From Gelatoporia subvermispora B (lineage: Eukaryota; Basidiomycota; Agaricomycetes; Polyporales; Gelatoporiaceae), in assembly GCA_000320605.2 (NCBI GenBank), contig KB445792.1, forward strand, positions 186,001 through 250,000: 64,000 nucleotides of DNA, read 5' to 3'. Made by a program: the position numbers and the translations under genes. Below are positions 10,601 through 20,265 of the stretch, in pieces; the first letter of the stretch is position 1; each line of letters opens with the position of its first letter. The notes beneath the pieces were generated by a model. The model searched no databases. It was not told the origin of the DNA and worked only from the letters and a program-made list of their open reading frames with translations.

Positions 10601-12352
10601 AAGGTCTGGTTCACTCTCGGGTTCGTAGAGGATCGGGGCCCAACGGTTGTGCTGCGAGTTGTTTGAAGCAGCACGACGCGATGCAGCTTGTCGAGCCAAG
10701 GCAGTGTTAGAACGTGGACGATTGAAGCGAGTCGAATGGGATGAGGCTGTATGGATACGGCAGTGTTGTGGAACTGTAGGACTGTAAAGACGGACGACCT
10801 GACAGGTGTGTGGGTCGGTCAGGAACCAGGAGCGAGTGGGCCAGTCTGGCTGCGCATTGTATCGTTCAAGCCAGTTGTCACCAAGAACAAGGTCATACCG
10901 AAGGTTATCTGTGTCGAGGACGAAGGCGACGATTGGCTTGGTCCAACCTCTGATCTTGACCGCGAAGCGCGCCCAAGCTGAGGTGGTGATTGAGCCAGCG
11001 CCGCGGACTGGACGGGGGGTGATTGGGAAGGTAGTGATGCGAGCCCGATGGATGATGGAGGGCTTGATGTAGCAGTAAACTGCTCCGGTGTCGACGATGA
11101 CAGTTGCGGGACCGGAAGGTCGTTCGTTAACCCCAGATGAAAGCTGGATCGTGTATGTGGGAAGTGTGCGGCGCGGGATGGGATTAGAGTCGTCATGGGT
11201 ACTCAGATCCAACACATTAAGCTCGAGTATGCCTGGTGGGATGTTTCCGTAGTCGTCTTGGTCATGCGGAACAAGCTCGGGAGCTTCCATGATGTTTAAC
11301 TCCTGTGGACGAGGTTTATGAGGTGAGCGGCAGTCTCGACTGAAGTGTCCAAACTTATTGCAATTATAGCAACGTACTCGGCTATTGTTTGCACGCTTGT
11401 CCTTTGTCGAACGTGATTGCTCCATCACGTCAAGGTCCATAGGAACAGGGCCCTTGTTGGCTGTCGTAGAAGTCGAAGGTGCCGGAGTTGAGGAGGAGGG
11501 TGAAAGGAAGGATGAAGAGGATCCATGGGGATGTGAGGTGAGATGTCGATTCTTCTTGCGAGACTGGGATGACATACCATGCTGACCCGAGGAACGGTGC
11601 AGACTAGAAAGCCGTTCAAGCTCGCGGGCGGAATGATATATCTCCTCCGTGGTGGTGGGCTTGTCTCGCCGAATATCCTTAGCGTGTTCGACTGGAATGC
11701 CATCCAAGAAATTTGCAAGTCGATCTCCGAAGGTCATGTCTTCTTCAGGGATTTGGGACTCAATCTCGCGGAAGGCAGCAGCATAACGGGTAAGATTCCC
11801 CTTCCAAGGGACCGTGCAGAGGTTGTTGCGGAGAGTCTCGATGCGAAGCTTCATGTCGAACTTCTCCTCCATGGCCCTCCGAAGCTCAGGCCAGGTGAAG
11901 GTACGTCCTAGAGCCTTCTTCTTCGCAACATACCAACGCATAGCCTCTCCTCGGAACAGCATCGGGACCTGAAGTGGCCAGTCAGAGTTGGGGATATGTT
12001 GACCAGTAAGGTAATCCTCGATGAGGATCAACCACGCACCCAAGTCCTCGCTGTCCTTCCCATGATAGGGAGCGAGTTCGACCTTGAGTTGGCCAGTACG
12101 GGAAGTGGAGGTAGACGGGGCACTCATCTGCGGGATCTCGAAGTGGGCAGAGGCGAAGCCCTGTTCGATAGCAGTGCGAATATCAGCGGGAGTGAGAATA
12201 GGAGGAATAGGTTGTACGGGAACCTCAGTGGCCTGCTCGGCAGCGGCGATGCGGTTATTGAAACCGGTAAGGATAGCCTCGAGCGCCTGATAAGCCTCAG
12301 GCGTGAGCGATGCGGCTAGGGTGGCGAGCGGGTCTTGCGGCTGTGGGTCCAT
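7607..12352 (-). CDS. Ty3/gypsy Gag-Pol polyprotein, 1581 aa, uninterrupted
   Basis: This is the retrotransposon polyprotein that builds particles, copies element RNA and integrates the DNA. Domains in order are: gag, about residues 80-250; CCHC zinc knuckle CYNCNKFGHFSRDC at 328-341; aspartic protease with IVDTGA near 421; reverse transcriptase with VPKKDGSTRVCVDYRRLN near 715 and YLDD at 824-827; RNase H with DASGN near 977 and SDHES near 1058. The integrase follows with an HHCC zinc domain (about 1206-1245) and a D,D,E core: WAFDFVGP near 1271, SDNGEEF near 1331, and GRLEKF near 1367. The last catalytic pair is about 36 residues apart. The C-terminus carries the usual integrase tail. Gag and Pol are fused in one frame, unlike in the neighbouring element. 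It has an ATG start and no internal stops, so the protein may be active. Its promoter is damaged by the CACTA insertion. Confidence 0.96.
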   Translation of the reverse strand: MDPQPQDPLATLAASLTPEAYQALEAILTGFNNRIAAAEQATEVPVQPIPPILTPADIRTAIEQGFASAHFEIPQMSAPSTSTSRTGQLKVELAPYHGKDSEDLGAWLILIEDYLTGQHIPNSDWPLQVPMLFRGEAMRWYVAKKKALGRTFTWPELRRAMEEKFDMKLRIETLRNNLCTVPWKGNLTRYAAAFREIESQIPEEDMTFGDRLANFLDGIPVEHAKDIRRDKPTTTEEIYHSARELERLSSLHRSSGQHGMSSQSRKKNRHLTSHPHGSSSSFLSPSSSTPAPSTSTTANKGPVPMDLDVMEQSRSTKDKRANNSRVRCYNCNKFGHFSRDCRSPHKPRPQELNIMEAPELVPHDQDDYGNIPPGILELNVLDLSTHDDSNPIPRRTLPTYTIQLSSGVNERPSGPATVIVDTGAVYCYIKPSIIHRARITTFPITPRPVRGAGSITTSAWARFAVKIRGWTKPIVAFVLDTDNLRYDLVLGDNWLERYNAQPDWPTRSWFLTDPHTCQVVRLYSPTVPQHCRIHTASSHSTRFNRPRSNTALARQAASRRAASNNSQHNRWAPILYEPESEPDLDLNGIEEGPLELNCMDGPEPQPSCWFCRDHDLVVCEPAPRKTSSKLYQFREKLKASVKRKFPGLFREKVGVPPPGRPEHIIHTGDAQPIRVQGRPLSPPEHEVVQKFIEDGLRDGIIEPSQSPWSAPLILVPKKDGSTRVCVDYRRLNAVTTKNACPLPRIDDTYQHLHGARYFTTIDLHLGYWQIPLSKDLCSKTAFTCRQGHYHFRVMPFGLCNAPATFQAVMNDVLQADLNKCAMVYLDDVIVYSPTLEQHLRDVERSLRALDEAGFVLSEAKCRWCEEELPYLGHIVSAAGIRPNPEKITAITDWPRPENITQVRGFLNLAGYYRRFIKGFAKIAGPLYDLLTGNPKRGTKVNWSAACENAFCTLKAKLTSAPLLSYPQPWHLFVIDVDASGNVIGGILQQSQHPFRKGKNDSSRFAFKDSELHPIAYESRHMTPTEQRYSAQEREMLAIDYCLQKWRGYIEGSPVVVRSDHESLKYFLTQKHLGRRLARFTDNIAHFDVQILYRPGRNQVAADALSRRDGHSDIPDSETLGPLFVHAMEDEVPSNTSVPEPSHTDLWEMLSRWRDELARDLNAPPSRQGYRTQDNLLYRAVNHGAGKILVQVPTSRSELRKLIMKVHEDLGHLGPRAVETALCSRAWLPNMWKWVNFFVGCCDSCQFTCRGAPVSQPLHPLPRPDAFDRWAFDFVGPLCRSRAGNEYILTAMDHGTGLVQARAILRRSHEAVLDLLRFIITNFGKPSSILSDNGEEFLSYAVQNYLRRLRINYMRTSPYHPQTNGRLEKFNDLLVQTLVRYTAPDCQVEWDEYLPDALLAHRAHIKPNLGTSPFFLTYGRHPRLPNDTTFDVLRTPPTDEEIEALQRHHLEHVQNLERFRAEANARALRRLENEARRRDDQYCERAIGIGDLVLCRSENPMKLHPCWDGPFIVHDLTDRNTYQLCTRNGYVLRTLYNAERLKCYLPSQPEPPLWYASANLQRRDAKARTQRNLNIEFGGLAV

Positions 12353-12543
12353 GTCGGTGCACTTAGTACGAGAGTGATTGGTGTAGCGCTACGAGAGGAC
12401 AGCGTACCAACAGAGTGCAAATATCTGATGAACAGCAGTGGTTCGATATAGAGGGCGGCTAGATAGAAGCTAGAGGGAACTGTTGGCGAGAGTTCGGCTC
12501 AGGAGACAGATGTGAGTTAACCAGCACTGGACACTTGATCAAG
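12353..12543 (-). other. 5' leader of gypsy element 2
   Basis: This lies between the Gag-Pol ATG and the inner edge of the 5' LTR. Just inside the LTR is a 10-bp palindrome, CTTGATCAAG (12534-12543). I could not match a tRNA-complementary primer site next to the LTR. Confidence 0.6.
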
Positions 12544-14421
12544 TGTGATGTCGCTACAACTTGTCGGGGCTCGAGACGGCGAGCACGAAGATGGAGCGAG
12601 AGAATTCTGGATTGCCAGGACGCTTCTCGCGCCTCTTAAATACAACGTTGGTACTACGATCGAGTCCAGAATGTACCTAGAATTACATAGATCGAATGGA
12701 GAAGTCATAACACTGCGTTAAACCCCAGGCGATGCCCTTCCGGAATGTCGCCGGCATCCCAGGCGATGCCCTTCCGGAATGTCGCCGGCATCCCGTGTGA
12801 TGAGCCACATTCCGCCCATATGTCGCCCACATGCTGAAATTTCCAGCATCTCGTCCGTTATCTCACAAAACGGCCATGTTCCGGCCACATTCTACCCAGA
12901 GAGAATCTAGAATTATCACTGTGTCATAATATATGTTTTCTTCCCGAATATTGTATGATAACCCCCAACCCGAAAATACCGTGGACTTGTCAAAGCGATG
13001 ACGTCTGTGACTTCACTCTACTTCAACCATGGCTCGAACGTTCACGTTCAGTCTCTAACTCTTGTCCATCTACCATCATCTTCCACAGATTTACTCTGCA
13101 ACCATCAGTCCTCTAGGATCGTGAGCTACGCTTATCAGCACTACTTGGCTCTTCTTTCACAGAGTAACATTGGCTGCTAGGTAGTCATTATCCGGGTCTC
13201 GGAATGGAGGGCAGAGGGCGGAGGTGTGCTCGGTACGTCTACATGGCAATATACTTTGCACGGCATTTGCTAAGCTGCAGCTGAGAAGTAGATCGTAATG
13301 TGAGTCATCCCGTTGACTGTTAGCCCTGGGTCGTAGCCGCTGTCACTGACCGCAGAACTTGTGGACCAGGAGAGTACACCGTGAAGACTACTATAGCGAA
13401 GTCTTGAGTTTCTTGGAGTAGAATCATGGTAAGTACTCCTATTATGTTTACCCATCAGGAGATAAATATGTACTTCTCGATGCGCGACTAGTAGATTCCG
13501 GCTGGGAGACGTTGTTGAACCCAGTGAGGTGTTTTTTATGGTGGCTATATGCATGCGTAACTAATGCCATCGAATTTCCACAGCTACAAGTATCATTTAG
13601 GACCCTCGGCGACTTTCGTTTACTTGTGGTGCGACGACTATCTCAATGATTAGTCCTCGCGAGGAAACACTAGTCTGTGTCTTTTCTCCCCTAGTCATGT
13701 CGTGCAGGCACCTCACATGAGTCTACAGATGAACCAGGATCCCACTATCAAGGCACTGCACTATAGCGGTGAGCACACAATGGGCTAAAGGGTAGGTTTT
13801 GACATGGACGCTTTCGCTGCCTATCTCAGACCTGCCCTCGATGCAGAAGTCTGTCTGAGGCTCTCAACCCGGTGACGAATAGCACGACTCATGTACTGTA
13901 GTAGTATACAGAAGCGTAATATATACTGCAAATTACAGAAAGCAGGGCTGAATGAACGGCGGATACAGGGCTACCAATATCTCGCTAGTAAATCTGGAAT
14001 ATATTCCGTGTAACCCAAATTGGGCGGATCCAGCATCTGAGCGGAATATGGCCGGCACCTGAGCCAGCATATGGCCGGAATGTAAGGGATCGGGGCTCAT
14101 TTCGGCCACATGCTGGATTTCGTGTTATCCGGGGCGCATGTGGCTGGCATGTGGCCGGAATACCGGATGTCGGGGCACATTCCGGGAGGGGTGTCGCCCG
14201 GCGTTTAACGCAGTGTAATGTCCGTGCCCGAGTCCAGGGGAGTCATCCTGTGACGAGACAAGAGTCCGTATGACTCGTCAGGTTACGATCGACTCCTGTT
14301 TGCAGGAGAACGGAGTGCTGATCGTATGGAGGGAGATACGGGATATGTCGTGGACGGAGACATACCGGATATGGACGGGGCCAAACAGGGCCAAAGCCTA
14401 CCAGCAAGTCGCGGCTCAACA
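12544..14421 (-). repeat. 5' LTR of gypsy element 2, split by a CACTA element
   Basis: Two pieces, 12544-12710 and 14219-14421, together rebuild the 370-bp LTR seen at 7034-7403. TATTTAA (minus strand, 12636-12642) remains on the inner piece. The outer piece, which would hold upstream promoter elements, is now about 1.5 kb away. Confidence 0.93.
12711..14215. mobile_element. non-autonomous CACTA/EnSpm-type transposon, 1505 bp
   Basis: It begins CACTGCGTTAAAC and ends with the exact inverted copy. The flanks are a 3-bp duplication, TAA (12708-12710 and 14216-14218). Removing the element and one TAA restores the LTR sequence found in the partner copy. CACTG ends with 3-bp duplications are characteristic of the CACTA superfamily. 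As in that family, the subterminal zones are rich in short repeats. A 34-bp unit is repeated head to tail at 12726-12759 and 12760-12793. Variants of CCGGAATGT / ACATTCCGG and of a CACATGCTGG motif recur at both ends (12794-12900 and 14035-14200). No transposase or other convincing reading frame is present, so it depends on an autonomous relative. Confidence 0.88.
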
Positions 14422-14844
14422 GATCTCTGTAATGGCCACCTTCGTCGCCAGCGGAAACTTGCATGTGTGTGCGCCGATTCTGCACGAAATTATGAATTCA
14501 AGGCCATCTGACGTGAGCTCTGACGAATTGAATACTGAGGTCAGCGGACTCGTGCAAGTTGTTACCGATGATATAGAACATGTATGAGTACGGTTTGGCT
14601 GCATTCTGGCGGGAAAGGGTGGCTCATCCTTGCGTCGGTACGTCAAATAACATATTGTATCTTCCTTCTGCCGTGTTAACAAAAATCGCAGACATTCGCG
14701 TTGTGGTCGCTGTATTGAAACGGCAGCTACGAAAATAGTCGACTTCCGCGAACTTCAAGATTCTCTTCGCACGGTGCTTCTATCGCTGCCATCTCGTATC
14801 ACTACAGCTACCCAACCTTACTCCGCGCAACAGAACTTAGGATT
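14422..14844. other. upstream region of the MYND/SET gene
   Basis: This stretch lies between the target duplication of gypsy element 2 and the first ATG of the SET gene. It presumably holds that gene's promoter. I see no separate gene or repeat. Confidence 0.4.
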
Positions 14845-16401
14845 ATGGTTGGAGAGAATACAAAGGCGCCCGAGGACTCGAGAACGAGCAACTACTCGGT
14901 CTGCTACAATTGCCATCGTCCTAGCGCTCCAGGAGAGCCCCGTCTCCGCCGATGCGGAGTCTGCCGGAAAGCCTGCTATTGCGTGAGCTGCTCTTCATCC
15001 GACATCATATCCGCTGGATCTCAGCCAGATGTAGAATCGAGAATGCCAGAAGCAACATTGGCGCGTTCACAAATCGCTATGCACGGCAAACCCATCCAAA
15101 CAGAACCCGACTCCTATCATCGAACCGGACGGGCTAGAGAACCTGGATCACGTCGATTTCAATTGTGTCAAGCTCATCAGTATTCCCCCGCGCCGCTCTG
15201 ACGGATCCCCTGTGGATTCTGACGGGATCACAGAGTGCATTCTTTACGCTGGCATGAGAGACCCCATCTTCGAGGTTCCTGGGTTCCCCTGCCGTGTTCC
15301 TTGGCCGACCAAGCCTGCGCATACTTTGGAGAAAATCGAAGGAATTGGATGGGGCATGTTTGCTAAACGCAATATTAAAGCGGGCGAGCTGATCTACGCG
15401 GAACGTCCTCTGCTGCTCAGCAAGGTCGCATGGGACCCGTCGCGCAAGTGCGATGACCCACAGCAAAGAATGAAGGTGGCGAAGGTCGAGGCAGAGCATA
15501 AGCTAGGGGAAGCACTGAAGCGTATGACGCCGGACAGACGGGAGGCGTTCAGGAAGTTGCAGAACTGCCACAGTCACGAGGTCGACTGCCCACAGCTCTT
15601 TGGCATCCTGAGGACGAATGGGTCCGCGGCTAATGATGCATTGAAAGAGTGCATTCCTAGCTTGCCGAATAACGAATATGGCTCATTCAAGGTGGTGGGA
15701 GAAACTTGTTCGCGCGTAAACCACAGGTATGTCCTGTATTTCACTCAGGAAGTCGCAGGGTTCTAAAGGATAAGGATGTGTTGGTGCATAGCTGTCGTCC
15801 AAACGCGCGCGACCATTTTGAGCTCCAGTCTTTCTCGCTACAACTCACCGCGGCGCGCGACATTCGTGTAGGGGAAGAGATTACTATCCGGTATGTCAAC
15901 GCCTTGGAGTCTCGGGCGGTCCGGCAAGCAAAACTCGACGCATACTACTTTATTTGCTCGTGTCGCGCGTGCACAAACTCGACTATCTCAGATCATCGTC
16001 GTCAACAACTTGCGGCAGTAGAACCAATAGAATCCGTGGAGGCCGTAGTACGATGGCTCAACGATCGTGCGCTGCCAGATGACCACCTCGAGAAGAAGGC
16101 TCTGAAGCTTCTCGGCCTGTTGGAAGAGGAAGGCCTGGAATCCTTGGAGATTTACTGGTTCTGCAAGCAAACGTTGGGCATCGTCTACGCTGCCCTCGGA
16201 AACGAACGGAGGGCGCTCAAGTATTTGAAGGAAGTGATCACACAGCAGGAGGCTCACGAGCGATATGATGGTATGTCTGCGACCGAATATCAACGACACG
16301 TAAGCAAATTGGCCAGAGATCTGGTGAACAGTTATTGGAGGTTGCGTTGTAACATGCCTGGACCTGTCCCACATCTAAGCTTCCGAACGGTACATCTATA
16401 G
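14845..16401 (+). CDS. MYND zinc finger / SET domain protein (SMYD-like), 479 aa
   Basis: This is a predicted protein-lysine methyltransferase of the SMYD type, using S-adenosylmethionine. Exons are 14845-14982, 15035-15726 and 15792-16401. Residues 20-62 form a complete MYND zinc finger with ligands C20, C23, C37, C40, C46, C50, H58 and C62, restored only when the 52-bp intron is removed. The SET domain follows. It starts near IGWGMFAKRNIKAGELI, has the NHSCRPNA cofactor-binding motif spanning the second intron (near residue 276), then GEEITIRYV, and a post-SET CSCRAC cluster near 340. The C-terminus is helical and TPR-like, as in SMYD proteins. The usual SMYD order (SET split by MYND) is changed, since MYND is N-terminal here. 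Its histone or non-histone substrate cannot be told from sequence. Confidence 0.88.
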
Positions 16402-17192
16402 TGCACTTCTCTCTACAATACAACTAGCTTGTCGTCCTATACATACCTCACGTCAGATTATCTCAGGGCGGATGTCGTATATACACGCCTGTTGCGTATC
16501 ATGATGTGTATCGATGTTGTGCTACCTCCGCCAATCTCGGGAAGAGGTCGATTGCTGATGAAGTTGTCTTGAAATGCTCAACGACTCTGTGCGGCCGTGC
16601 GACATGTCTGGACGGTGTTAGGAGGCTTGGAATTTGCAATGATAGAACTATAATGGGTTTGTCAAATCAAGTATGTTGTCAGGACAGGCCGCCAGAGGCT
16701 GCCACGTCGCGCCTGTAGAGACCCCGGCATACCCCCTCAGATGCTGGATCCTGAAAACCCCTGGAACAGGCGATATGGACTGACGCCCGTCTATCCAAGC
16801 CAGAGCTACCACAAATGAAGACAATATAGTAAATATTGGTCACTTTGACCCACAAACAGTCTCAATATTCCTACTATAACCTCGTAGCGGAGATGCCGGG
16901 GTCCTGTCTATAGGCGCTCGCGGCGTGCTCGCCGATAGCTACCGCGGACAAGTCTCCCAACAAGCAAATTTCTAGTGATCAAGACTATCCGGAAACGACG
17001 CTGCTTTCTGCAATAATTCACCAACTGCATCTCGTCTGCCTAGGACACACAGCGCCAAGTGGAGTGCTGGGATTCCGAAGTCATCGCCCGCGCGTCTTAC
17101 TGGATCCATGGACAAATTCCACGAGGATCCTATCATAACGACCTCGGAAGGTACACAAGGTTCCGAAAATCGGATGTATGTACGTTTGATTT
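16402..17192. other. intergenic region with a small inverted-repeat element
   Basis: This is about 790 bp between the SET gene and the F-box-like gene. It contains the MITE-like sequence at 16709-16917. Nothing else was recognised. Confidence 0.4.
16709..16917. repeat. MITE-like inverted-repeat element, about 209 bp
   Basis: The left end (GCGCCTGTAGAGACCCCGGC) pairs with the inverted right end (GCGCCTATAGACAGGACCCC, then GGCAT). The right arm has an extra few bases. Inside are AT-rich inverted pieces, AATATAGTAAATATTGG and CAATATTCCTACTAT. No clean target duplication was found, so the class is open. Confidence 0.4.
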
Positions 17193-18758
17193 CTGGGGAA
17201 GCTGAACCTGACGAAGGATAGTGAACAATCGGCGTTGAGATCGACTCTCGTCTACGATGTCTTCGACTATCTTATGGCATTCCTCGAGACTAGAGAGCTC
17301 CTCTCGGTCATGAGCACATGTCGCACGCTCTACAACATAGCACTCAGACATCTACTGAGAGCGCCAATCCAGCTTGGCTTGGATACGAGCCGCCAGACGT
17401 CCTTCTGCGACTTCGTGCTAGCAGATGCGCAGAGACGTTGCTCTCTGATACGACGATTTGGATTCTACGCCTTCGTCGACCAACTGCGTACATCCGATGG
17501 CGCTCAGCCATCATGTCCCATCGACAAACTGATTCGGGTTTTGGGACACTCCCAGAACCTTCGAGCACTCGAGATTGGGGTCTCCGACGAGCTTGTGACG
17601 TATCCAGGCTTTTCTCGCGCTCTGACATCAAATCATAACCTCAAATCCCTGTCCTTCTGGTGCTACACCGACTCAAAAGAGACGATCTCAATCCTTAGGA
17701 GCCTACAATGTCCCCTCGTGTCTTTGCGAGTATATTTCACGGCCAATCTCACACCGGATATCCAGGCCCTCCTAGCACACTTGGCACCATACCTGCAAAC
17801 ATTACATACCGGAGGCGTCAAGTTTCCCAAGACCGTCAGCACCCCTTTTACTAAGCTACACACGCTGACATTGCGATCACGCGTCATGAATTTCGACGCC
17901 CACCATTTGGCCCAATTGTTTCCCAACCTCCAGTCACTTGTCTTTGAATGCGATGTCAATCCCGTGGACAAAACAGCAATAGATGACTCGTGGAAGAGAA
18001 TCACGCCACATAAGGACGCTGGCTGGTCGCGCCTGCAACATATCCGAGGTTCAGTCGAGAATCTACATCAATTGGGCCTGACATGTCCTGTGGACTACGT
18101 CGAGCTCGAGTTGAACGTAGCAGCCGACATCGATCGTGCCGCAGAAATACTCGATAATCTGCGCCCGGTCAAGCTTCGACTATACCCTCCGATGCTACAT
18201 CGCAGTATGACTGCCATCCTGCCGGCTATGCAGCGCCAGAAGATATCGCATCTGATACTCTTGGTCATGATGGATACTAACCTGGTAATCGAGTCGCCGG
18301 ACATTGTGCAGGTATTATTAATATACATCATCCCACACATCGTTGCTCTGCCGCTGACATTGTTAATTCAGGGTGAGATCGAGTTCATATTCAAGTGTCT
18401 CAAGAGCATGGAATGGGTCGAGACATTCGGATTGACGATTGTGACATCTGGTTGGCTGGATTTCGAGGGACAGGACGGGTCGTTCCACAACGCGTTCGAT
18501 CGCATGATGGCTGGTCTGCGATCAATGCGCCCGAAAGACTTCGCCGCTGTGGCCGCAGAACATATACCGCGTTTGCGTAATCTGGACCTTAGCATCGAGT
18601 ACAACTCGCAGTCACTCTGGAAGATCGAACGGTTGCCAGGTGGCGGGTACTCACTGGAACAGCGCATGTACACGGATCGTTCCGTGACGAGGTGTGTGAT
18701 GTGTAACAGGCCATCGTACAATGTGATTATTCTCAAGCTGCTTCGAAGTTTGATATAG
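17193..18758 (+). CDS. F-box-like protein with leucine-rich-type helical repeats; start unresolved
   Basis: It resembles the large basidiomycete families of F-box proteins, which pick substrates for SCF ubiquitin ligases. The N-terminus (LVYDVFDYLMAFLETREL, then VMSTCRTLYNIALRHLL) looks like an F-box helix bundle followed by the usual basic segment. The rest has regularly spaced leucines (for example LRALEIGV, LKSLSFW, LHTLTLRS, LQSLVFE), suggesting a leucine-rich substrate-binding arc. An in-frame 60-bp stretch, 18312-18371, has GT-AG ends and is probably an intron (GTATTA...TTCAG). The frame is open from 17193 but has no ATG before the F-box, so a short upstream exon is likely missing. The C-terminal 20 residues are also uncertain. 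Confidence 0.65.
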   Translation: MGKLNLTKDSEQSALRSTLVYDVFDYLMAFLETRELLSVMSTCRTLYNIALRHLLRAPIQLGLDTSRQTSFCDFVLADAQRRCSLIRRFGFYAFVDQLRTSDGAQPSCPIDKLIRVLGHSQNLRALEIGVSDELVTYPGFSRALTSNHNLKSLSFWCYTDSKETISILRSLQCPLVSLRVYFTANLTPDIQALLAHLAPYLQTLHTGGVKFPKTVSTPFTKLHTLTLRSRVMNFDAHHLAQLFPNLQSLVFECDVNPVDKTAIDDSWKRITPHKDAGWSRLQHIRGSVENLHQLGLTCPVDYVELELNVAADIDRAAEILDNLRPVKLRLYPPMLHRSMTAILPAMQRQKISHLILLVMMDTNLVIESPDIVQVLLIYIIPHIVALPLTLLIQGEIEFIFKCLKSMEWVETFGLTIVTSGWLDFEGQDGSFHNAFDRMMAGLRSMRPKDFAAVAAEHIPRLRNLDLSIEYNSQSLWKIERLPGGGYSLEQRMYTDRSVTRCVMCNRPSYNVIILKLLRSLI

Positions 18759-19082
18759 CGATTAGCTCCACAAACTGCGTCTAGCTTCTCCGCGACAGCT
18801 GGAGCTTGTCCATGCTCCACCGCCCCCGCAATGCTGCGATCCACCATTCTACGGAACCCCCCGCTAGATTGACATAACGAAGTAATGGGCTTGTCGCCGC
18901 TGTGGGTAAGCGTGTACCTCATCTGTATAACATCCTGAGTCTAGGACAGGGTATTATGGATACAATGAGTGTTAGCATCTCACACACTGAGAACAGGGTA
19001 GTGGGAATACGCAGTACAACGTATTCAGATTATGCACAGATAACGATCACCACGGTGGTTTATCTTGTCATTCAGACATGAT
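18759..19082. other. intergenic, convergent genes
   Basis: This lies between the F-box-like gene and the stop of the PLP enzyme gene and should hold both transcript ends. I see no gene. Confidence 0.4.
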
Positions 19083-20265
19083 TCATTGTGTAGTATCTGT
19101 CCAAGGGAGAGGTTTGGACAGATCGATGTTGCCCCCGCTGATGACTACGCCCACGGGGCCGTTTATACCAAGGGCCTGGAAGTCCTTACTTCTCACAGCT
19201 GCGAAGGCCACGGCACCACTGGGCTCAACTATTATCTTCAAGCGTTCCCACATTAGCCGCATGGCCTCGATGATCTCCTGATGCTCACATCAGTAACACG
19301 AATGAGCACGACAAGAGACATCAGACGAACGTTTTCAGAAACCACAATGACTTTCTCGACTTTTTGCTGGATGATCGGGAAGTTGAGCAGACCGACGGGA
19401 GTCCGCAAACCATCGGCGATGGTGTTGGCGCGTACTTCGACCCGTCGCTTGCCCTCCCTCAGACCCTGTGCGCAGTCATCCGCACCAGCGGGTTCGGCGC
19501 CGAAGACCCGTACTTGAGTTCCGTCAGCAGCGAGCGCAGTACCTGCGAGCAGGCCACCGCCACCCACGGGCGCAATCACCGCAGCGAGTGGCTCTGGCAC
19601 CTGCTCGAGGAGCTCGATCAGCGCAGTTCCTTGGCCAAGGATCGTGTTCACGGCATCGTACGGCGGGACGAACGTCGCACCCGTGCGCGCCTGGACGGAT
19701 GCAAGCGTAGACGCCCGCGCACTGGCGGTGGGCTCGCAGAATGTGATCTCTGCACCGTATGCTTGCACAGCCTCGATCTTTGGCCTGGACGAGTTGTTTG
19801 GCTGGATCGATCGCAGTCATGGAGTGGCGCGGTTCAGTCGTTACGAGGAAATCGATCATGTCGGTACTGTCTCACCATTACAACATAACATTTTGCGCCT
19901 CGATCCCTCGCCGCAAGAGCGAGCGCACCCGCATGGTTGCCTGATCGATGGTTTGGTTCAGTAAGCGATGTACTGTGGAGATCCGTCATGCGCGGCCGCC
20001 TACCCGAGCTGTGCGTGCAGACGCCTCTCGCGAGCTCATCCTGCGTCAACTGGCTCAGGCTGAAACTGGCGCCGCGAAACTTGAAGGCGCCGCCCTTCTG
20101 CAGATTCTCTGCCTTGAAGTACAGCGTATTCTTACCCGGGAGCAACTCGGATAGGGTCTGTGATGTGAAGACGGGCGTGCGATGCACGAGAGGAGTCACG
20201 ACTTTTTGGGCAGTCAAAACAGATGCGCGCGAGAGGGGCAAGGAGGTCGAAGGTGGCGCAGACAT
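19083..20265 (-). CDS. serine racemase / threo-3-hydroxyaspartate dehydratase-like PLP enzyme, 330 aa
   Basis: This is a fold-type II pyridoxal-phosphate enzyme of the serine/threonine dehydratase family. It probably racemises or dehydrates serine, threonine or 3-hydroxyaspartate in the cytosol. Exons on the minus strand are 20265-20004, 19940-19876, 19801-19331 and 19277-19083. The cofactor lysine lies in GGAFKFRGA near residue 57. The substrate-binding SSGNHAGALA segment is rebuilt across the first intron. A glycine-rich phosphate loop reads VGGGGLLAG. The C-terminus ends with VVISGGNIDLSKP, a hallmark of the family. At 330 aa it is the normal length for serine racemase and yeast Sry1 and lacks the regulatory domain of biosynthetic threonine dehydratase. 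An upstream in-frame start 12 codons earlier is not ATG. Confidence 0.9.

Larger units (their letters stand above)
7034..14421 (-). mobile_element. Ty3/gypsy LTR retrotransposon, near intact, with nested CACTA insertion
   Basis: This is a complete LTR element in minus orientation. The 3' LTR is 7034-7403. The internal region has one Gag-Pol frame (7607-12352). The 5' LTR is 12544-14421 and is split by a 1505-bp insertion. Both LTRs are 370 bp once the insertion and its 3-bp duplication are removed, and both have TG...CA ends. The flanks share GATC (7030-7033 and 14422-14425), a 4-bp target duplication. A purine-rich tract (minus strand AGGAGGGGATGG, 7404-7415) directly abuts the 3' LTR. The LTR copies differ at 8 of 370 aligned positions by direct comparison, so insertion was fairly recent. 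No clear tRNA primer site was recognised after the 5' LTR. Confidence 0.93.

Noticed and set aside
12998..13554. Short frames inside the CACTA element as possible transposase remnants
   Set aside because: They are 60-94 codons with no transposase motif.
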